From Planctomycetota bacterium (lineage in GTDB: Bacteria > Planctomycetota > Planctomycetia > Gemmatales > Gemmataceae), in contig JACPZP010000019.1 of NCBI GenBank assembly GCA_016195405.1, forward strand, positions 1 through 64,000: a stretch of DNA of 64,000 bases. Reading direction: 5' to 3'. The notes beneath the pieces were generated by a model. That model was given only the letters and a program-made list of their open reading frames with translations, did not search any database and was not told where the DNA came from. Shown here in pieces: positions 9,413 to 20,492 of the stretch; the stretch's first letter is position 1; each line of letters starts with the position of its first letter. The position numbers and the translations under genes were made by a program.

Positions 9413-11716
9413 ATGGCCGCGGATGCGCGCATCAGTGAATTGCTGACAGCCTGGGAGGAGGCCCAGGCCCGCGGAGAGAATCGGTCGGTGGAAGCGCTGT
9501 GCGCGGCCTGTCCCGAACTCGTCGAGCCGTTGCGGAAACGCATTCACATCCTGCAAGCGATGGCCCCAATCCTCGACTTGGCTCCATTTCGAAGCGAAGG
9601 ACTGGAAGAAACGCGCCAAGCCGGCCAAACCGTGAGCGCGGCCCCGCGCACTCCGGTCGCCATGCCAAGAGACGCCATCCCGGGATATGAGATTCAGGGC
9701 GAGCTAGGCCGAGGCGGCGCCGGCGTGGTCTACCAAGCGCGGCAAATCGGTTTGGATCGCCTTGTCGCCGTCAAGATGATCTTGGCAGGCCCAAGCGCCG
9801 GCGACGTCGCTCTGGCCCGGTTTCAGGCCGAAGCCAGAACCGTGGCCCGTCTCGATCACCCCAACATCGTCGAAATCTACGACTGCGGCATTCACCAGGA
9901 TTACCCGTACTTCGTCTTGGAGTTCATGGAAAACGGCAATCTCGGCGCCTTCCTCGACGGCCGGCGAATGCCCGCGGACCACGCGGCCCGCCTCTTGGAA
10001 ATCCTCGCCAGCACCATTCACGTCGCGCATGTCGAGGGAATCATCCACCGCGACCTCAAGCCGGCCAACGTTCTTCTGAAAGGCGCGCGTGCGCGGGGTT
10101 CCCCAGCTGGGGAAGGCGCCGATTTCGACATCGGCACTCCCAAGATCGCCGACTTTGGCCTGGCCCTTGACGTGGGCGGCGGCAAACGCCTGACGCGGAC
10201 GGGGACCATCATGGGCACGCCCTGTTACATGGCCCCCGAACAAGCTTCCGGCAAGCACGAACTCATTGGTCCCGCGACCGACGTCTATAGCCTCGGCGTC
10301 ATCCTGTATGAGCTTTTGACCGGCGCCTTGCCCTTTGACGCTACGACCGATTGGGAAATCTTGAACCAAGTTGTCCACAAAATCCCGGAAGCGCCCCGGC
10401 AGCGACAGGGCGACTGTCCGCCGGCTCTTGAAGCGATTTGTTTACGCTGTCTCCAAAAGCAGCCTGCCGACCGCTATGGGAGCGCCAAAGACTTGGCCGA
10501 CGACCTGGCCCGCTTTCGCGCCGGCCAACCGCTTCGTGCAATTCCTTCGGCAACTTTGAAGATCGGGTTGATTTTCTCGCTTTCCGGGCCAACGGCCATC
10601 AACAGCGAGCCGGTGGTCGATCTGATTCACTGGGCTCTTCAGGAACTAAACGATCAGGGCGGGCTGCTCGGCCGAAGGGTGCAGCCGGTCACGGTCGATT
10701 GCCGCTTCGACGAAGGCGTCTTCGCGCGCGAGGCCGAGCGTCTCATCGTAGAGGAAAAAGTCAGCACGCTCCTGGGCTGCTGGAGTTCGGCGAACCGCAA
10801 AGCCGTGTTGCCGATCGTGGAGAAGCACCAGCACTTGCTCCTCTATCCCGTCGAGTTCGAGGGGCTGGAGCGCTCGAACCACGTGGTCTACTTGGGCGGC
10901 GTGCCCAACCAGCTCGTGATACCCGCCGTCCGTTGGGCGCATGCGGAACTTGGCAAACGCCGATTCCTTCTCATCGGTTCGAGCTCGGTTTTCTCGCACG
11001 CGGTCCATGCGATCATCAAGGATGAGCTGAAGACCCTGACGGGCGCCTGGCTTGCAGGCGAGGAATATCTGCAACGCGATCCGGGATGGTTCGCGACGCT
11101 CGGCGCCCTGATTGAGGCCGCCCAGCCCGACGTCATCGTCAACACCATCTCCGGCGACGGCAACATCGCGTTTTATCGAAGCCTGCTTGAAGCCGGCATC
11201 ACGGCGTCGGCGCTTCCGACGCTGGCGCTTGATTTCACCGAACAGGAATTGCGCAGTCTCTCCTTGACCGAAATGGCCGGGAATTACTTGGTCAGCAGCT
11301 ATTTTCAGAGCCTGGAGCGACCGGAGAATCATCGGTTTCTCGAACGCCTCTTCACAAAAGTTGGCCGGCACCGCGTGATAACCGACGCGATGGAAGCTGC
11401 TTTTGCGGGCCTGCAGCTCTGGGTGCAGGCCGTCGGGGCGGCCGGCACGGACGAGCCCCGGGCGATTCGGGCCGCCCTGTCTCAAGAGCGTGTCGATGGA
11501 CCCGGTGGACTTTTGCGAATCGATGCCGGTTCCGGCTACGCTCACAAGTTCGGGAGAATCGGCCGGATCGAAGCGGACGGTTCCCTTCGCCTGGTGTGGA
11601 GTTCCCAAGAACCGGTCGCCCCCGAGCCCTACCCGTCCTCACGCACCGTCACGGAATGGGAACTATTCCTTATGCACCTCCATCAAGCCTGGGGCAACCG
11701 CTGGGCTCATCCGTAG
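9413..11716 (+). CDS. Ser/Thr protein kinase fused to UrtA/AmiC-type ligand-binding domain
   Basis: The 767-residue protein has a helical N-terminal segment (1-80), a complete protein kinase domain (about 92-371: GRGGAG loop 99-104, Lys121 in VAVK, HRDLKPAN 212-219, DFG 247-249, APE 274-276) and a periplasmic-binding-protein domain (about 382-750) close to urea-binding UrtA and amide sensor AmiC (LKIGLIFSLSG, GGLLGRRVQPV, LLGCWSSANRKAVLP, LLYPVEFEG, NTISGDGNIAFYRSL). There is no hydrophobic helix between kinase and binding domain and no signal peptide, so both should be cytosolic, as AmiC is. Ligand binding probably controls the kinase; likely targets are the neighbouring sigma factor, RsbW-like ATPase or FHA protein. 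The ligand could be urea, a short amide or an amino acid. Confidence 0.9.
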   Translation: MAADARISELLTAWEEAQARGENRSVEALCAACPELVEPLRKRIHILQAMAPILDLAPFRSEGLEETRQAGQTVSAAPRTPVAMPRDAIPGYEIQGELGRGGAGVVYQARQIGLDRLVAVKMILAGPSAGDVALARFQAEARTVARLDHPNIVEIYDCGIHQDYPYFVLEFMENGNLGAFLDGRRMPADHAARLLEILASTIHVAHVEGIIHRDLKPANVLLKGARARGSPAGEGADFDIGTPKIADFGLALDVGGGKRLTRTGTIMGTPCYMAPEQASGKHELIGPATDVYSLGVILYELLTGALPFDATTDWEILNQVVHKIPEAPRQRQGDCPPALEAICLRCLQKQPADRYGSAKDLADDLARFRAGQPLRAIPSATLKIGLIFSLSGPTAINSEPVVDLIHWALQELNDQGGLLGRRVQPVTVDCRFDEGVFAREAERLIVEEKVSTLLGCWSSANRKAVLPIVEKHQHLLLYPVEFEGLERSNHVVYLGGVPNQLVIPAVRWAHAELGKRRFLLIGSSSVFSHAVHAIIKDELKTLTGAWLAGEEYLQRDPGWFATLGALIEAAQPDVIVNTISGDGNIAFYRSLLEAGITASALPTLALDFTEQELRSLSLTEMAGNYLVSSYFQSLERPENHRFLERLFTKVGRHRVITDAMEAAFAGLQLWVQAVGAAGTDEPRAIRAALSQERVDGPGGLLRIDAGSGYAHKFGRIGRIEADGSLRLVWSSQEPVAPEPYPSSRTVTEWELFLMHLHQAWGNRWAHP

Positions 11717-11802
11717 AAACCGTTTCTAGTTATTTTGGCGGCTGCGATCGGTCTTGGTCGCTGATCTCCTTAGAGGCCATTCTCCAAGGGAGGACGCGAC
11801 CC

Positions 11803-12249
11803 ATGATAGGCAACAGCTGCGAGCATCCGGACGAAATCGGCAATCCCAAAGAAACTTGGATTGAACTGCATAGCTCCGCCGACCTAGACCGCGTCGCGGA
11901 CGTGCTCTTCCCAAAGCTGGCCGAATGCCGTTGCCCCGCGGACGATCAGACTGCTATCCGCACGGCTCTCGAAGAAACGATTCGCCACGCCTTTCGCTAC
12001 GGCGCCGGCAATGATCCGCATGGGATCGTGCGACTTAATCTCTACGTCTCCGACAAGTACTTCATTGCCACCATCAAGGACGTAGGCAGGGAATTCCGGC
12101 GCCGCGCCGTGCCCGGCATTACCGCCCACGAAAACCCGCCGTACGAAACCGGACTGTTCCAAGTGCGGCGCACCATGACGTGGGTGCGCTTCAATGGGAT
12201 CGACAACTCCGTAACGATGTGCAAATCCTGGGTTGGAGCAAAATCATGA
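11803..12249 (+). CDS. RsbW-like ATP-binding protein (HATPase_c_2)
   Basis: The 148-residue protein resembles anti-sigma factor kinases RsbW/SpoIIAB: a helix with ALEETIRHAFRYG (55-67), G1-like DVGREF (93-98) and a C-terminal TGLFQVRRTM region. ATG 11803 was chosen because GGGAGG lies at 11788-11793; the frame continues upstream over the kinase end but without similarity. The N-box Asn that binds Mg-ATP appears replaced by His62, so ATP binding may be altered. The stop overlaps the next start (ATGA, 12246-12249). It probably works with the sigma factor and kinase of the cluster. Confidence 0.75.
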   Translation: MIGNSCEHPDEIGNPKETWIELHSSADLDRVADVLFPKLAECRCPADDQTAIRTALEETIRHAFRYGAGNDPHGIVRLNLYVSDKYFIATIKDVGREFRRRAVPGITAHENPPYETGLFQVRRTMTWVRFNGIDNSVTMCKSWVGAKS

Positions 12250-12611
12250 AAGCTTCGCTCGAAGTCGTTCGCGGCGAATTCGGCCCGGTTTCGGTCCACG
12301 ATAAACGGATTCCGCTTCCCGAAGGCGAATTCCTGGTGGGACGCAACCTCGGCTGTCATTTCCGGCCCTGGAGCAAGACGATCAGCCGTAAGCACTGCCT
12401 GATTACCATCACGCCCTATGCGGTTTACGTCCGCGACCTGGACAGCCGCAACGGCACGCGGCTCAACGGGCAACCGATTGCCGGTGAAGCGCCGATCAAC
12501 CACGGCGACCTCCTTGCCGTCGGTCCCATTCTGCTGCGATTCGTCCTCGCTGAGACGGCGGAGACCGCTGAGTCGGCGTGCGGCGTTCGACAAGCACGAG
12601 GACGCTTTTGA
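12246..12611 (+). CDS. FHA-domain protein
   Basis: The 121-residue protein is essentially one forkhead-associated domain: FLVGRNLGC, the phosphothreonine-binding SKTISRKHC and DLDSRNGTRLNGQPI are all present. FHA domains bind phosphothreonine peptides, typically on Ser/Thr kinases or their substrates, which fits the kinase two genes upstream. Start ATG 12246 overlaps the previous stop by four bases, a sign of translational coupling. The last 20 residues after the domain are low-complexity. It is convergent with the DUF255 gene. Confidence 0.9.
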   Translation: MKASLEVVRGEFGPVSVHDKRIPLPEGEFLVGRNLGCHFRPWSKTISRKHCLITITPYAVYVRDLDSRNGTRLNGQPIAGEAPINHGDLLAVGPILLRFVLAETAETAESACGVRQARGRF

Positions 12612-12692
12612 GGGCGCTTTGAAGCGACGGAAGGAAGGAGCGAGACTCTCGAGCCTTGAAGTCAAACTAGGTGTTTCCGGGCCGACTGCACC

Positions 12693-14663
<1,971 letters not shown>

Positions 14664-14760
14664 TGTTTTGTTCGCTCAGAAAGTGAAAAAATGACGCAGT
14701 GCCTTTCAGCAGGCTACTGGAAAGAGAAAGAATTAACAAGCGGCATAAGGTTAGAGAATT

Positions 14761-14837
14761 CAAGCCCGCACGCGAGTCTTCGAGCGTGCGGGGCGCCTGC
14801 GTTACCCCGCACGCTCGAAGACTCGCGTGCGGGCTTG
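14761..14837. repeat. Perfect 33-bp inverted repeat (family H)
   Basis: Arms 14761-14793 and 14805-14837 are perfect 33-base reverse complements with an 11-base loop. The arm contains the nested palindromic words CCCGCACGC and AGTCTTCGAGCGTGCGGGG. It lies between the mscS stop (ends at 14845) and the DUF255 gene start, so in RNA it would be a very stable hairpin right after mscS, but no T-run follows. Confidence 0.9.
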
Positions 14838-14844
14838 GGGATGT

Positions 14845-16491
14845 TTAGGCCGCGATGGCGGGCATTTCCTTGGCGCGATCGAAGACTTGCTTGAGCAGCC
14901 GGCGATACTCGTTCTGCATCGCCAGGTGGGTTCCGGGCATGACTTTGGTGACGGCACGGACCGTCATGTCGCTGGGCGTCAAATCGACCAGGCCTGTCAC
15001 CACCGTGTCGCCGATGACTTCGCGCCGGCTCTGCCGTAAGAGCCGGCCCGCCTCGGCCATGTCGTGCATCACCTGCTCGAGGTTCGCGCTGGTCGGCATC
15101 TTGAAGTCGACCACGGCGTTGACATATCCCTTGGAATAATTGATGACGCTCTTGATCTGGCCGTTCGGAATGATGGTGAGCTTGCCGTTCCCGTCGCGGA
15201 TTTGCGTGTGACGGATGCTGACGGCCTCGACTCGGCCGACGGCGTCGCCTACTTGCACCACGTCGCCGACCAAGTACTGATTCTCGAAGAGGATGAAGAA
15301 ACCGGAGACGACGTCGGTCACCAGGCTCTGCGCTCCAAGCCCGCCGGCCAAACCCAGGATTCCCGCACCCGCGAGAATCGGCCCCGTCTCGATGCCCAGG
15401 GTTCCGAGCATGGTCACGCCGGCGCCGAAATAGACCACGTACTGACTGATGGATTGCAAGAGCGGCACCAGCGTTTGGCCTTTTTGGTCGAGCGGCCGGT
15501 CCTCCTGATACATGCCGAACGCTTCATTCAAAAGCACCGTGAACAGCTCGATAAGCACGCGCGTCACGAAGAAAATGCCGATGCACAGAACGACCCGATC
15601 GGCAAGAACAGCGCTAAAGTCGAGTAAGCGAACGATCATGGAAGCGGCCGTGATGTACACCGCCGCCTCGAAGCATCGCTCCGTGAACGGAATAAGCCGC
15701 GTGAAGTGCTCCCAGTAGCGTTGCAGCTTGCCCTCGGCGAGATGACGATTGCCCAAACCGGTCAGGGCATGCAAGATCGTGCGGCACGCCAGCGTCAACA
15801 ATCGAGCCACCATGGCGATGGCGACCATGCGAAGCAGGAAACCGACGGTGCGATCGACAAGATCCTGCAATTGGACGATGTGACCGGCGATCCAAATGCC
15901 GGTGAGAAACACCGCCATCAAGAGAAACCGCTCGAGGAGAAAGAACCAGCGCCGCACCGTGTCTTCGTGAGCCTTTTTTTGATCGAACGCCGCGTGGTCG
16001 TCCGGCTTTGGGGGCAACTCTGGCGTCGGTTGCGGCAGATGGGTCAAGGCATGAGTTTCCAGCGTTGCCCGCCCGCGCCGCACCAGGCGGAACGCCATCA
16101 CCATGCCGAGCGCGAGCAGGACCAGTTCCCCCAAGATGATGCCGAAACCCAGAATTTCCTTGGCGGTTAGTTGGGCGTACCAGGTTCTGACATCGACGCG
16201 CATGTCACGGCCGGCGATATGGTAGATCACGGCGCCGGCTACGACGGCAACCATCACGCACAACGTCGCCCAAAACAGCAGAGCCCGAACGCGGCGGGTT
16301 GCTTCTTTGCTGATGCCGTCGAGCCAGCGCAGGCCGGTCCAGCGCGCGACATGGTCGCCGCCATGAATGAGAAGCTTGCGCAGAATCGCCGAAACCAAGA
16401 GGACGGCGCCCAGAAGCACATGCGCGCCGATGAGATTGATGAGCAGGCGTTCGTCCGAAAGCAAATTACCGATGCGGGTGTGCAGGTCCAT
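14845..16491 (-). CDS. MscS-family mechanosensitive ion channel
   Basis: The 548-residue protein has about five to six predicted TM helices in the first 340 residues, then the MscS core: a glycine/alanine-rich pore helix (ILAGAGILGLAGGLGAQSL) and the beta domain (VGDVVQVGDAVGRVEAVSIRHT, IIPNGQIKSVINYSK). It releases solutes on membrane tension. Start ATG 16491 was chosen over 16533 because GGAGG lies 5 bases upstream. The protein is larger than E. coli MscS (286 residues), like YbdG/YnaI-type channels with extra N-terminal helices. Confidence 0.9.
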   Translation of the reverse strand: MDLHTRIGNLLSDERLLINLIGAHVLLGAVLLVSAILRKLLIHGGDHVARWTGLRWLDGISKEATRRVRALLFWATLCVMVAVVAGAVIYHIAGRDMRVDVRTWYAQLTAKEILGFGIILGELVLLALGMVMAFRLVRRGRATLETHALTHLPQPTPELPPKPDDHAAFDQKKAHEDTVRRWFFLLERFLLMAVFLTGIWIAGHIVQLQDLVDRTVGFLLRMVAIAMVARLLTLACRTILHALTGLGNRHLAEGKLQRYWEHFTRLIPFTERCFEAAVYITAASMIVRLLDFSAVLADRVVLCIGIFFVTRVLIELFTVLLNEAFGMYQEDRPLDQKGQTLVPLLQSISQYVVYFGAGVTMLGTLGIETGPILAGAGILGLAGGLGAQSLVTDVVSGFFILFENQYLVGDVVQVGDAVGRVEAVSIRHTQIRDGNGKLTIIPNGQIKSVINYSKGYVNAVVDFKMPTSANLEQVMHDMAEAGRLLRQSRREVIGDTVVTGLVDLTPSDMTVRAVTKVMPGTHLAMQNEYRRLLKQVFDRAKEMPAIAA

Positions 16492-16564
16492 GACGCCCTC
16501 CGTGGCGATGGAAAATCGCGTTGTGAACGGCAAAGGTAATTCTGTTTGCGCCCGGAGTCAATCC

Positions 16565-16652
16565 GTTTAGCCGCGAGCCAACGGCGAGCGCGGACGGGAT
16601 CCTGTGCTTCAACGGGATCCCGTCCACGCCCGCCGCTGGCTCGCGGCTAAAC
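16565..16652. repeat. Palindromic repeat family B, copy 1
   Basis: GTTTAGCCGCGAGCC (16565) faces GGCTCGCGGCTAAAC (to 16652), with a second inner palindrome GGGATCC...GGATCCC. Its end lies one base from the recG stop codon (TAA at 16654-16656, minus strand). Confidence 0.9.
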
Positions 16653-16653
16653 G

Positions 16654-18735
16654 TTATCCGATCGTCGCCAGATCGAGCGTTTTGCCGTAGCGGTCCAAGA
16701 CCGCCCGTTTTAGCGCGGCATGTTCCGGCTTCTTAAGTCCCGCATCTTCCGAAACCAACGCGATGGCGTCGTCGCGAGCCGTTTCGAGCAGATCGCGGTC
16801 GGCAATGAGATCTCCGAAGCGCAGATCGGCGACGCCGTGCTGGCGGGTTCCGAAGAACTCGCCCAGGCCGCGCAGCTTGGCGTCCTCCTCTGCCAGGGCG
16901 AAGCCATCGGAGATGCGCGTGAACAGCTTAAGACGCTGGCGGGCGTCCTCGGTGGACGTCCCCGCGAAGACATCACATTCGCCGGAGACATTTCCCCGTG
17001 TAATTCGGCCACGCAGTTGATGAAGCTGCGACAAGCCGAAGCGCTCGGCGTGCTCGATCACCATCAAGGTGGCGTTGGGCACGTCGACGCCGACTTCGAT
17101 GACTACCGTCGTCACCAGCACATCGAGCTTGCCGGCGCGGTAGTCCTGCATGACGCGCTTCTTGGCGTCGTCGCTCAACCGGCCATGCAATAGTCCGACA
17201 CGCAAATCCGTGAACACGCCGGCGGTCAGTTCCGCGTGCATCGTCTTGGCCGCCTTGAGGTCGAGCGTTTCCGATTCCGCGACCAGCGGACAAACGATGT
17301 AGGCTTGCCGGCCGGCCTTCGCTTGGTCGCGGATGTGTTCATAAGTTGTTTCGCGCTGCGCTTCTGTCACCCAGCGCGTGACCACTTTCTGTCGGCCCGG
17401 CGGAAGTTGGCGGATGATCGACGTATCGAGGTCGCCGAAGACGGTCAGAGCGACGGTGCGCGGGATCGGCGTCGCCGTCATGACAAGATAATGCGGATCG
17501 ACGCCGAGCTTCTTGATGCGTGCGCGCTGGTTAACGCCGAACTTGTGCTGTTCGTCGATGACCACCAAGCCGAGACGGGCGAATTCTACATCTTCCTGCA
17601 CCAGGGCCTGCGTGCCGACGACCAGGTCGATGTTGCCGGTGCGAATGTCTTCGAGGGCCTGCTTGCGCACCTTGGTGCTCAGGCTGCCCGTGAGCAGCAG
17701 CCGGCGCACGCGGCTCTTGGCAAGGTATTGTTCCAACGTGTCCCAATGCTGGCGGGCCAGGACCTCGGTCGGCGCCATCAGCGCCGCCTGGTGTTTATTG
17801 GCGACGGCGGCGAGAAGGCCATAAACAGCGACCGCCGTCTTGCCGGCGCCCACGTCGGCCTGCAAGAGCCGCTGCATGGGCCGATCCTGCTTCAGATCGC
17901 GTCGAAGCGCCGCCACCGCTTTGTCCTGGTCGTTGGTGAGTGCAAACGGATACAAGCGGCGGATGTGTGCGTCGATGACTTCGTCCACCGGCAGCTTCGG
18001 AGCGCGACGGCGATCGCGCAGCTCTCGGCGGCGCGCGGCCAGCGCGATTTGCAGAATTAGAAACTCTTCGTAGATGAAGCGCCGCCGCGCTTGCAAGCCG
18101 GGGGCCAAGTTCTCCGGAAAATGCACGTCCCACAGGGCCCCCGGCAACGGTGGGAACTTTCGCCGTCCCAAGAGCGCCGCCGGCAGGATCTCAATCACTT
18201 GTTCGGCCGTCAAGCTTAGTGCTTGGCGAATCGACTCGCGCAGCTTGTCGGGATAGAGATTCTCCGTGAGCGGATAGACCGGAATGATCTTGTTGGCGGG
18301 CTCGGGGTCCTTGCCTTCGAGGATTTCCACCCGCGGATGGTTCATCTGCCAGTGATCGCGATACCACTTGGGTTTGCCGCTAAAGGCGACGCGTTGGCCG
18401 AAGCGGTGCTGGCTGGCGTGATAGACCTGATTGAACCAAACGCCCTCGACGCACTTCCCCTGCGGGTCGGCGATGACGATGCTGAGGATTTGCCGGCCGT
18501 CCGGCAGCGTCTTGCCTTCCATTTCGACGATTTCGCCGTGAACGGTTTGCAAAATGCCGCCGGTCAAGGCGCCGATGCCGCGAACATCGCTGAGGTCGTC
18601 ATAGGAGCGTGGAAAATGGAAAAGCAGATCGCCGACGGTGTGGAGGCCGAGCTTGGCCAACAACTCCGCGCGCGCGGGCCCGACTCCTTTGAGGTATTGA
18701 ACGCTCGAATCCAGGTTGAGAGTAGCAGTTGCCAT
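16654..18735 (-). CDS. recG: ATP-dependent DNA helicase RecG
   Basis: The 693-residue protein has an N-terminal wedge/OB domain (about 1-170; SSVQYLKGVGPARAELLAKLG), a helicase domain with Walker A DVGAGKT and DEQH box (VVIDEQHKFG), motif III TATPIPRT, and motifs V/VI (VIEVGVDVPNATLM, QLRGRITRG). It remodels stalled replication forks and branch-migrates junctions. Length matches the family (about 690). The ATG shares one base with the TAA stop of the upstream histidine kinase gene (TAATG), so the two are likely translated together. Confidence 0.96.
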   Translation of the reverse strand: MATATLNLDSSVQYLKGVGPARAELLAKLGLHTVGDLLFHFPRSYDDLSDVRGIGALTGGILQTVHGEIVEMEGKTLPDGRQILSIVIADPQGKCVEGVWFNQVYHASQHRFGQRVAFSGKPKWYRDHWQMNHPRVEILEGKDPEPANKIIPVYPLTENLYPDKLRESIRQALSLTAEQVIEILPAALLGRRKFPPLPGALWDVHFPENLAPGLQARRRFIYEEFLILQIALAARRRELRDRRRAPKLPVDEVIDAHIRRLYPFALTNDQDKAVAALRRDLKQDRPMQRLLQADVGAGKTAVAVYGLLAAVANKHQAALMAPTEVLARQHWDTLEQYLAKSRVRRLLLTGSLSTKVRKQALEDIRTGNIDLVVGTQALVQEDVEFARLGLVVIDEQHKFGVNQRARIKKLGVDPHYLVMTATPIPRTVALTVFGDLDTSIIRQLPPGRQKVVTRWVTEAQRETTYEHIRDQAKAGRQAYIVCPLVAESETLDLKAAKTMHAELTAGVFTDLRVGLLHGRLSDDAKKRVMQDYRAGKLDVLVTTVVIEVGVDVPNATLMVIEHAERFGLSQLHQLRGRITRGNVSGECDVFAGTSTEDARQRLKLFTRISDGFALAEEDAKLRGLGEFFGTRQHGVADLRFGDLIADRDLLETARDDAIALVSEDAGLKKPEHAALKRAVLDRYGKTLDLATIG

Positions 18736-20423
18736 TAGGCTGGTTTGCTCGCGGGCGGCGCCGGCGCATAAAGCCGGACATCGACGCGCTGAGCCTTCGT
18801 CAAGTCGATCCGCTCGTCGTGGAGGTCGAACTCCAGCCGCGGCTCTTCGCTTAGTTGCAGCGGCAGCCGCAACGTGAAGGTGCTGCCGCGCCCCAGCTCA
18901 CTTTGCAGAAGAATCTCGCCGCCCAGAAGCTTAGCCAGCTCGCGGACAATGGACAGCCCCAATCCGGTGCCTGCGTGCTCGCGCGTGAGCGGGTTGCCTG
19001 ACTGCCGGAACTTCTGAAAGACCAATTCCTGCTCCTCCGGCGCGATGCCCACGCCCGTGTCGGTGACGGTGAGATTCAAGGAGCGGCCGTCGGCTTCGGC
19101 CTTGAGATGGACCCGCCCTCCTTCCGGCGTGAACTTGATGGCGTTGGAAAGCAGGTTCTGCAGGATCTGCTGAAACTTCGTCAAGTCCTGGCGCAGCACG
19201 GGAATTTCGGGATCGATCTGGCTGCGCAAGTCGATGTTCTTCTTCTCCGCCAGGGGACGAAACATGTTCAAGAGTCCCTCGGACACGTCCTGGAGGCTGA
19301 ACTCTTCGATACGGACCTGCATCTTGCCGGCTTCAATCTTGGCGAGGTCGAGAATGTCGTTGATCAGTGCGAGCAACTTCTGCCCGCTCGTTTGAATGTT
19401 CTGCACCCAGCGATGCTGTTTGTCGTTGAGCAGATCGCTGGAAAGAAGCACGTCGCTGAATCCCAGGATGCTGTTTAGCGGCGTACGCAGCTCATGGCTC
19501 ATCGTGCCCAGAAAATCGCTCTTGAGCCGATTCGATTCATAGAGAGCCATGTTTGCCTGGGCCAACTCGTCCACCTTGCGATCGAGGTCGGCGTTCACCT
19601 TGCGCCACTGGTCCTGCATGTCCACCAGATTGCGGAGCATGCGATTAAAGGCATGACTCAAATCCTCGAACTCGTCGCCGGTCTGGATTTCGCTGCGGAC
19701 GTTCAGCTCGCCGGCCGAGATTGCGTCGGAAACGTCCTTCAAGTGCTTCACCGGCTTGACGATGATGTAGCGGACGATGATCCACGAGCCGGCCATGATC
19801 AAAATCGCGGTTCCCAGCGCCGTGGCCATTAAAATGGCCCGGTTCCAATCGACGCCCTCCTCGATTGCCCGGGTCGGCATACGCACGCGGATCATGCCGA
19901 GGAGATCGTTTTCCGCCAAAGGGGCTAGTCCTTTTTGCGTGGCTAACGGCTGATGGCACACCAGACACGACTGAGCGGCGCGGATCGGAGCGTAGTAGAG
20001 CAAAACCTGCTCGTTGGGCTTGAGCCGGCTTTCTTCGGTGCGGCCGTCGCCCCGGAGGAACTCCTTGTAGAGATTCTGCTCGAAGCTGTCGTCGAATTGG
20101 CTCTGGTTTAGAATGTGGTACTGGTAGTCCTTGCCCTGCTCGCGCAGCGCTGAGAAATCAAACATGCTCAAGGCAGCTTGCAGTTCTTTCCCCTCGAGCT
20201 TAATGTCTATCTTCTTTTTTTGCACATGATGTTGCACAAGTATGGGCGTCACCAGCAGCCGGCACGAGGTCGCCGCTTGATCGTAAGCGAGGTGCTCTGT
20301 TTGATAGGCATAGAGCCAAAAGCTCAGCGTAATCAGCACACAGATGCCCGCGCCGAAGAGGAAGCGACACTTCCTCTCGAGGCTCGTTTCTCCCAATAGG
20401 CGTTTGAACGCGCGATACGACAT
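18735..20423 (-). CDS. Sensor histidine kinase with DUF3365 (haem-binding-like) sensor
   Basis: The 562-residue protein has TM1 (about 21-38), an extracytoplasmic DUF3365/Tll0287-like domain (about 45-185) with a CLVCH haem-c-type motif (Cys153, Cys156, His157), TM2 (about 196-220), HAMP (about 221-275), a HisKA domain (FLGTMSHELRTP, His310) and HATPase_c (QILQNLLSNAIKFTPEGG, DTGVGIAPEEQ, GTGLGLSIV). It should autophosphorylate in response to a redox or gas signal. No response regulator is adjacent. The downstream gene is recG, coupled through TAATG. Confidence 0.9.
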   Translation of the reverse strand: MSYRAFKRLLGETSLERKCRFLFGAGICVLITLSFWLYAYQTEHLAYDQAATSCRLLVTPILVQHHVQKKKIDIKLEGKELQAALSMFDFSALREQGKDYQYHILNQSQFDDSFEQNLYKEFLRGDGRTEESRLKPNEQVLLYYAPIRAAQSCLVCHQPLATQKGLAPLAENDLLGMIRVRMPTRAIEEGVDWNRAILMATALGTAILIMAGSWIIVRYIIVKPVKHLKDVSDAISAGELNVRSEIQTGDEFEDLSHAFNRMLRNLVDMQDQWRKVNADLDRKVDELAQANMALYESNRLKSDFLGTMSHELRTPLNSILGFSDVLLSSDLLNDKQHRWVQNIQTSGQKLLALINDILDLAKIEAGKMQVRIEEFSLQDVSEGLLNMFRPLAEKKNIDLRSQIDPEIPVLRQDLTKFQQILQNLLSNAIKFTPEGGRVHLKAEADGRSLNLTVTDTGVGIAPEEQELVFQKFRQSGNPLTREHAGTGLGLSIVRELAKLLGGEILLQSELGRGSTFTLRLPLQLSEEPRLEFDLHDERIDLTKAQRVDVRLYAPAPPASKPA

Positions 20424-20492
20424 TCCTTCAAACCCTGATTCGCCGCTTGCGGCTTAGCGTGACCGTCGTTGTTGTGTAGATCGGATTGTACC

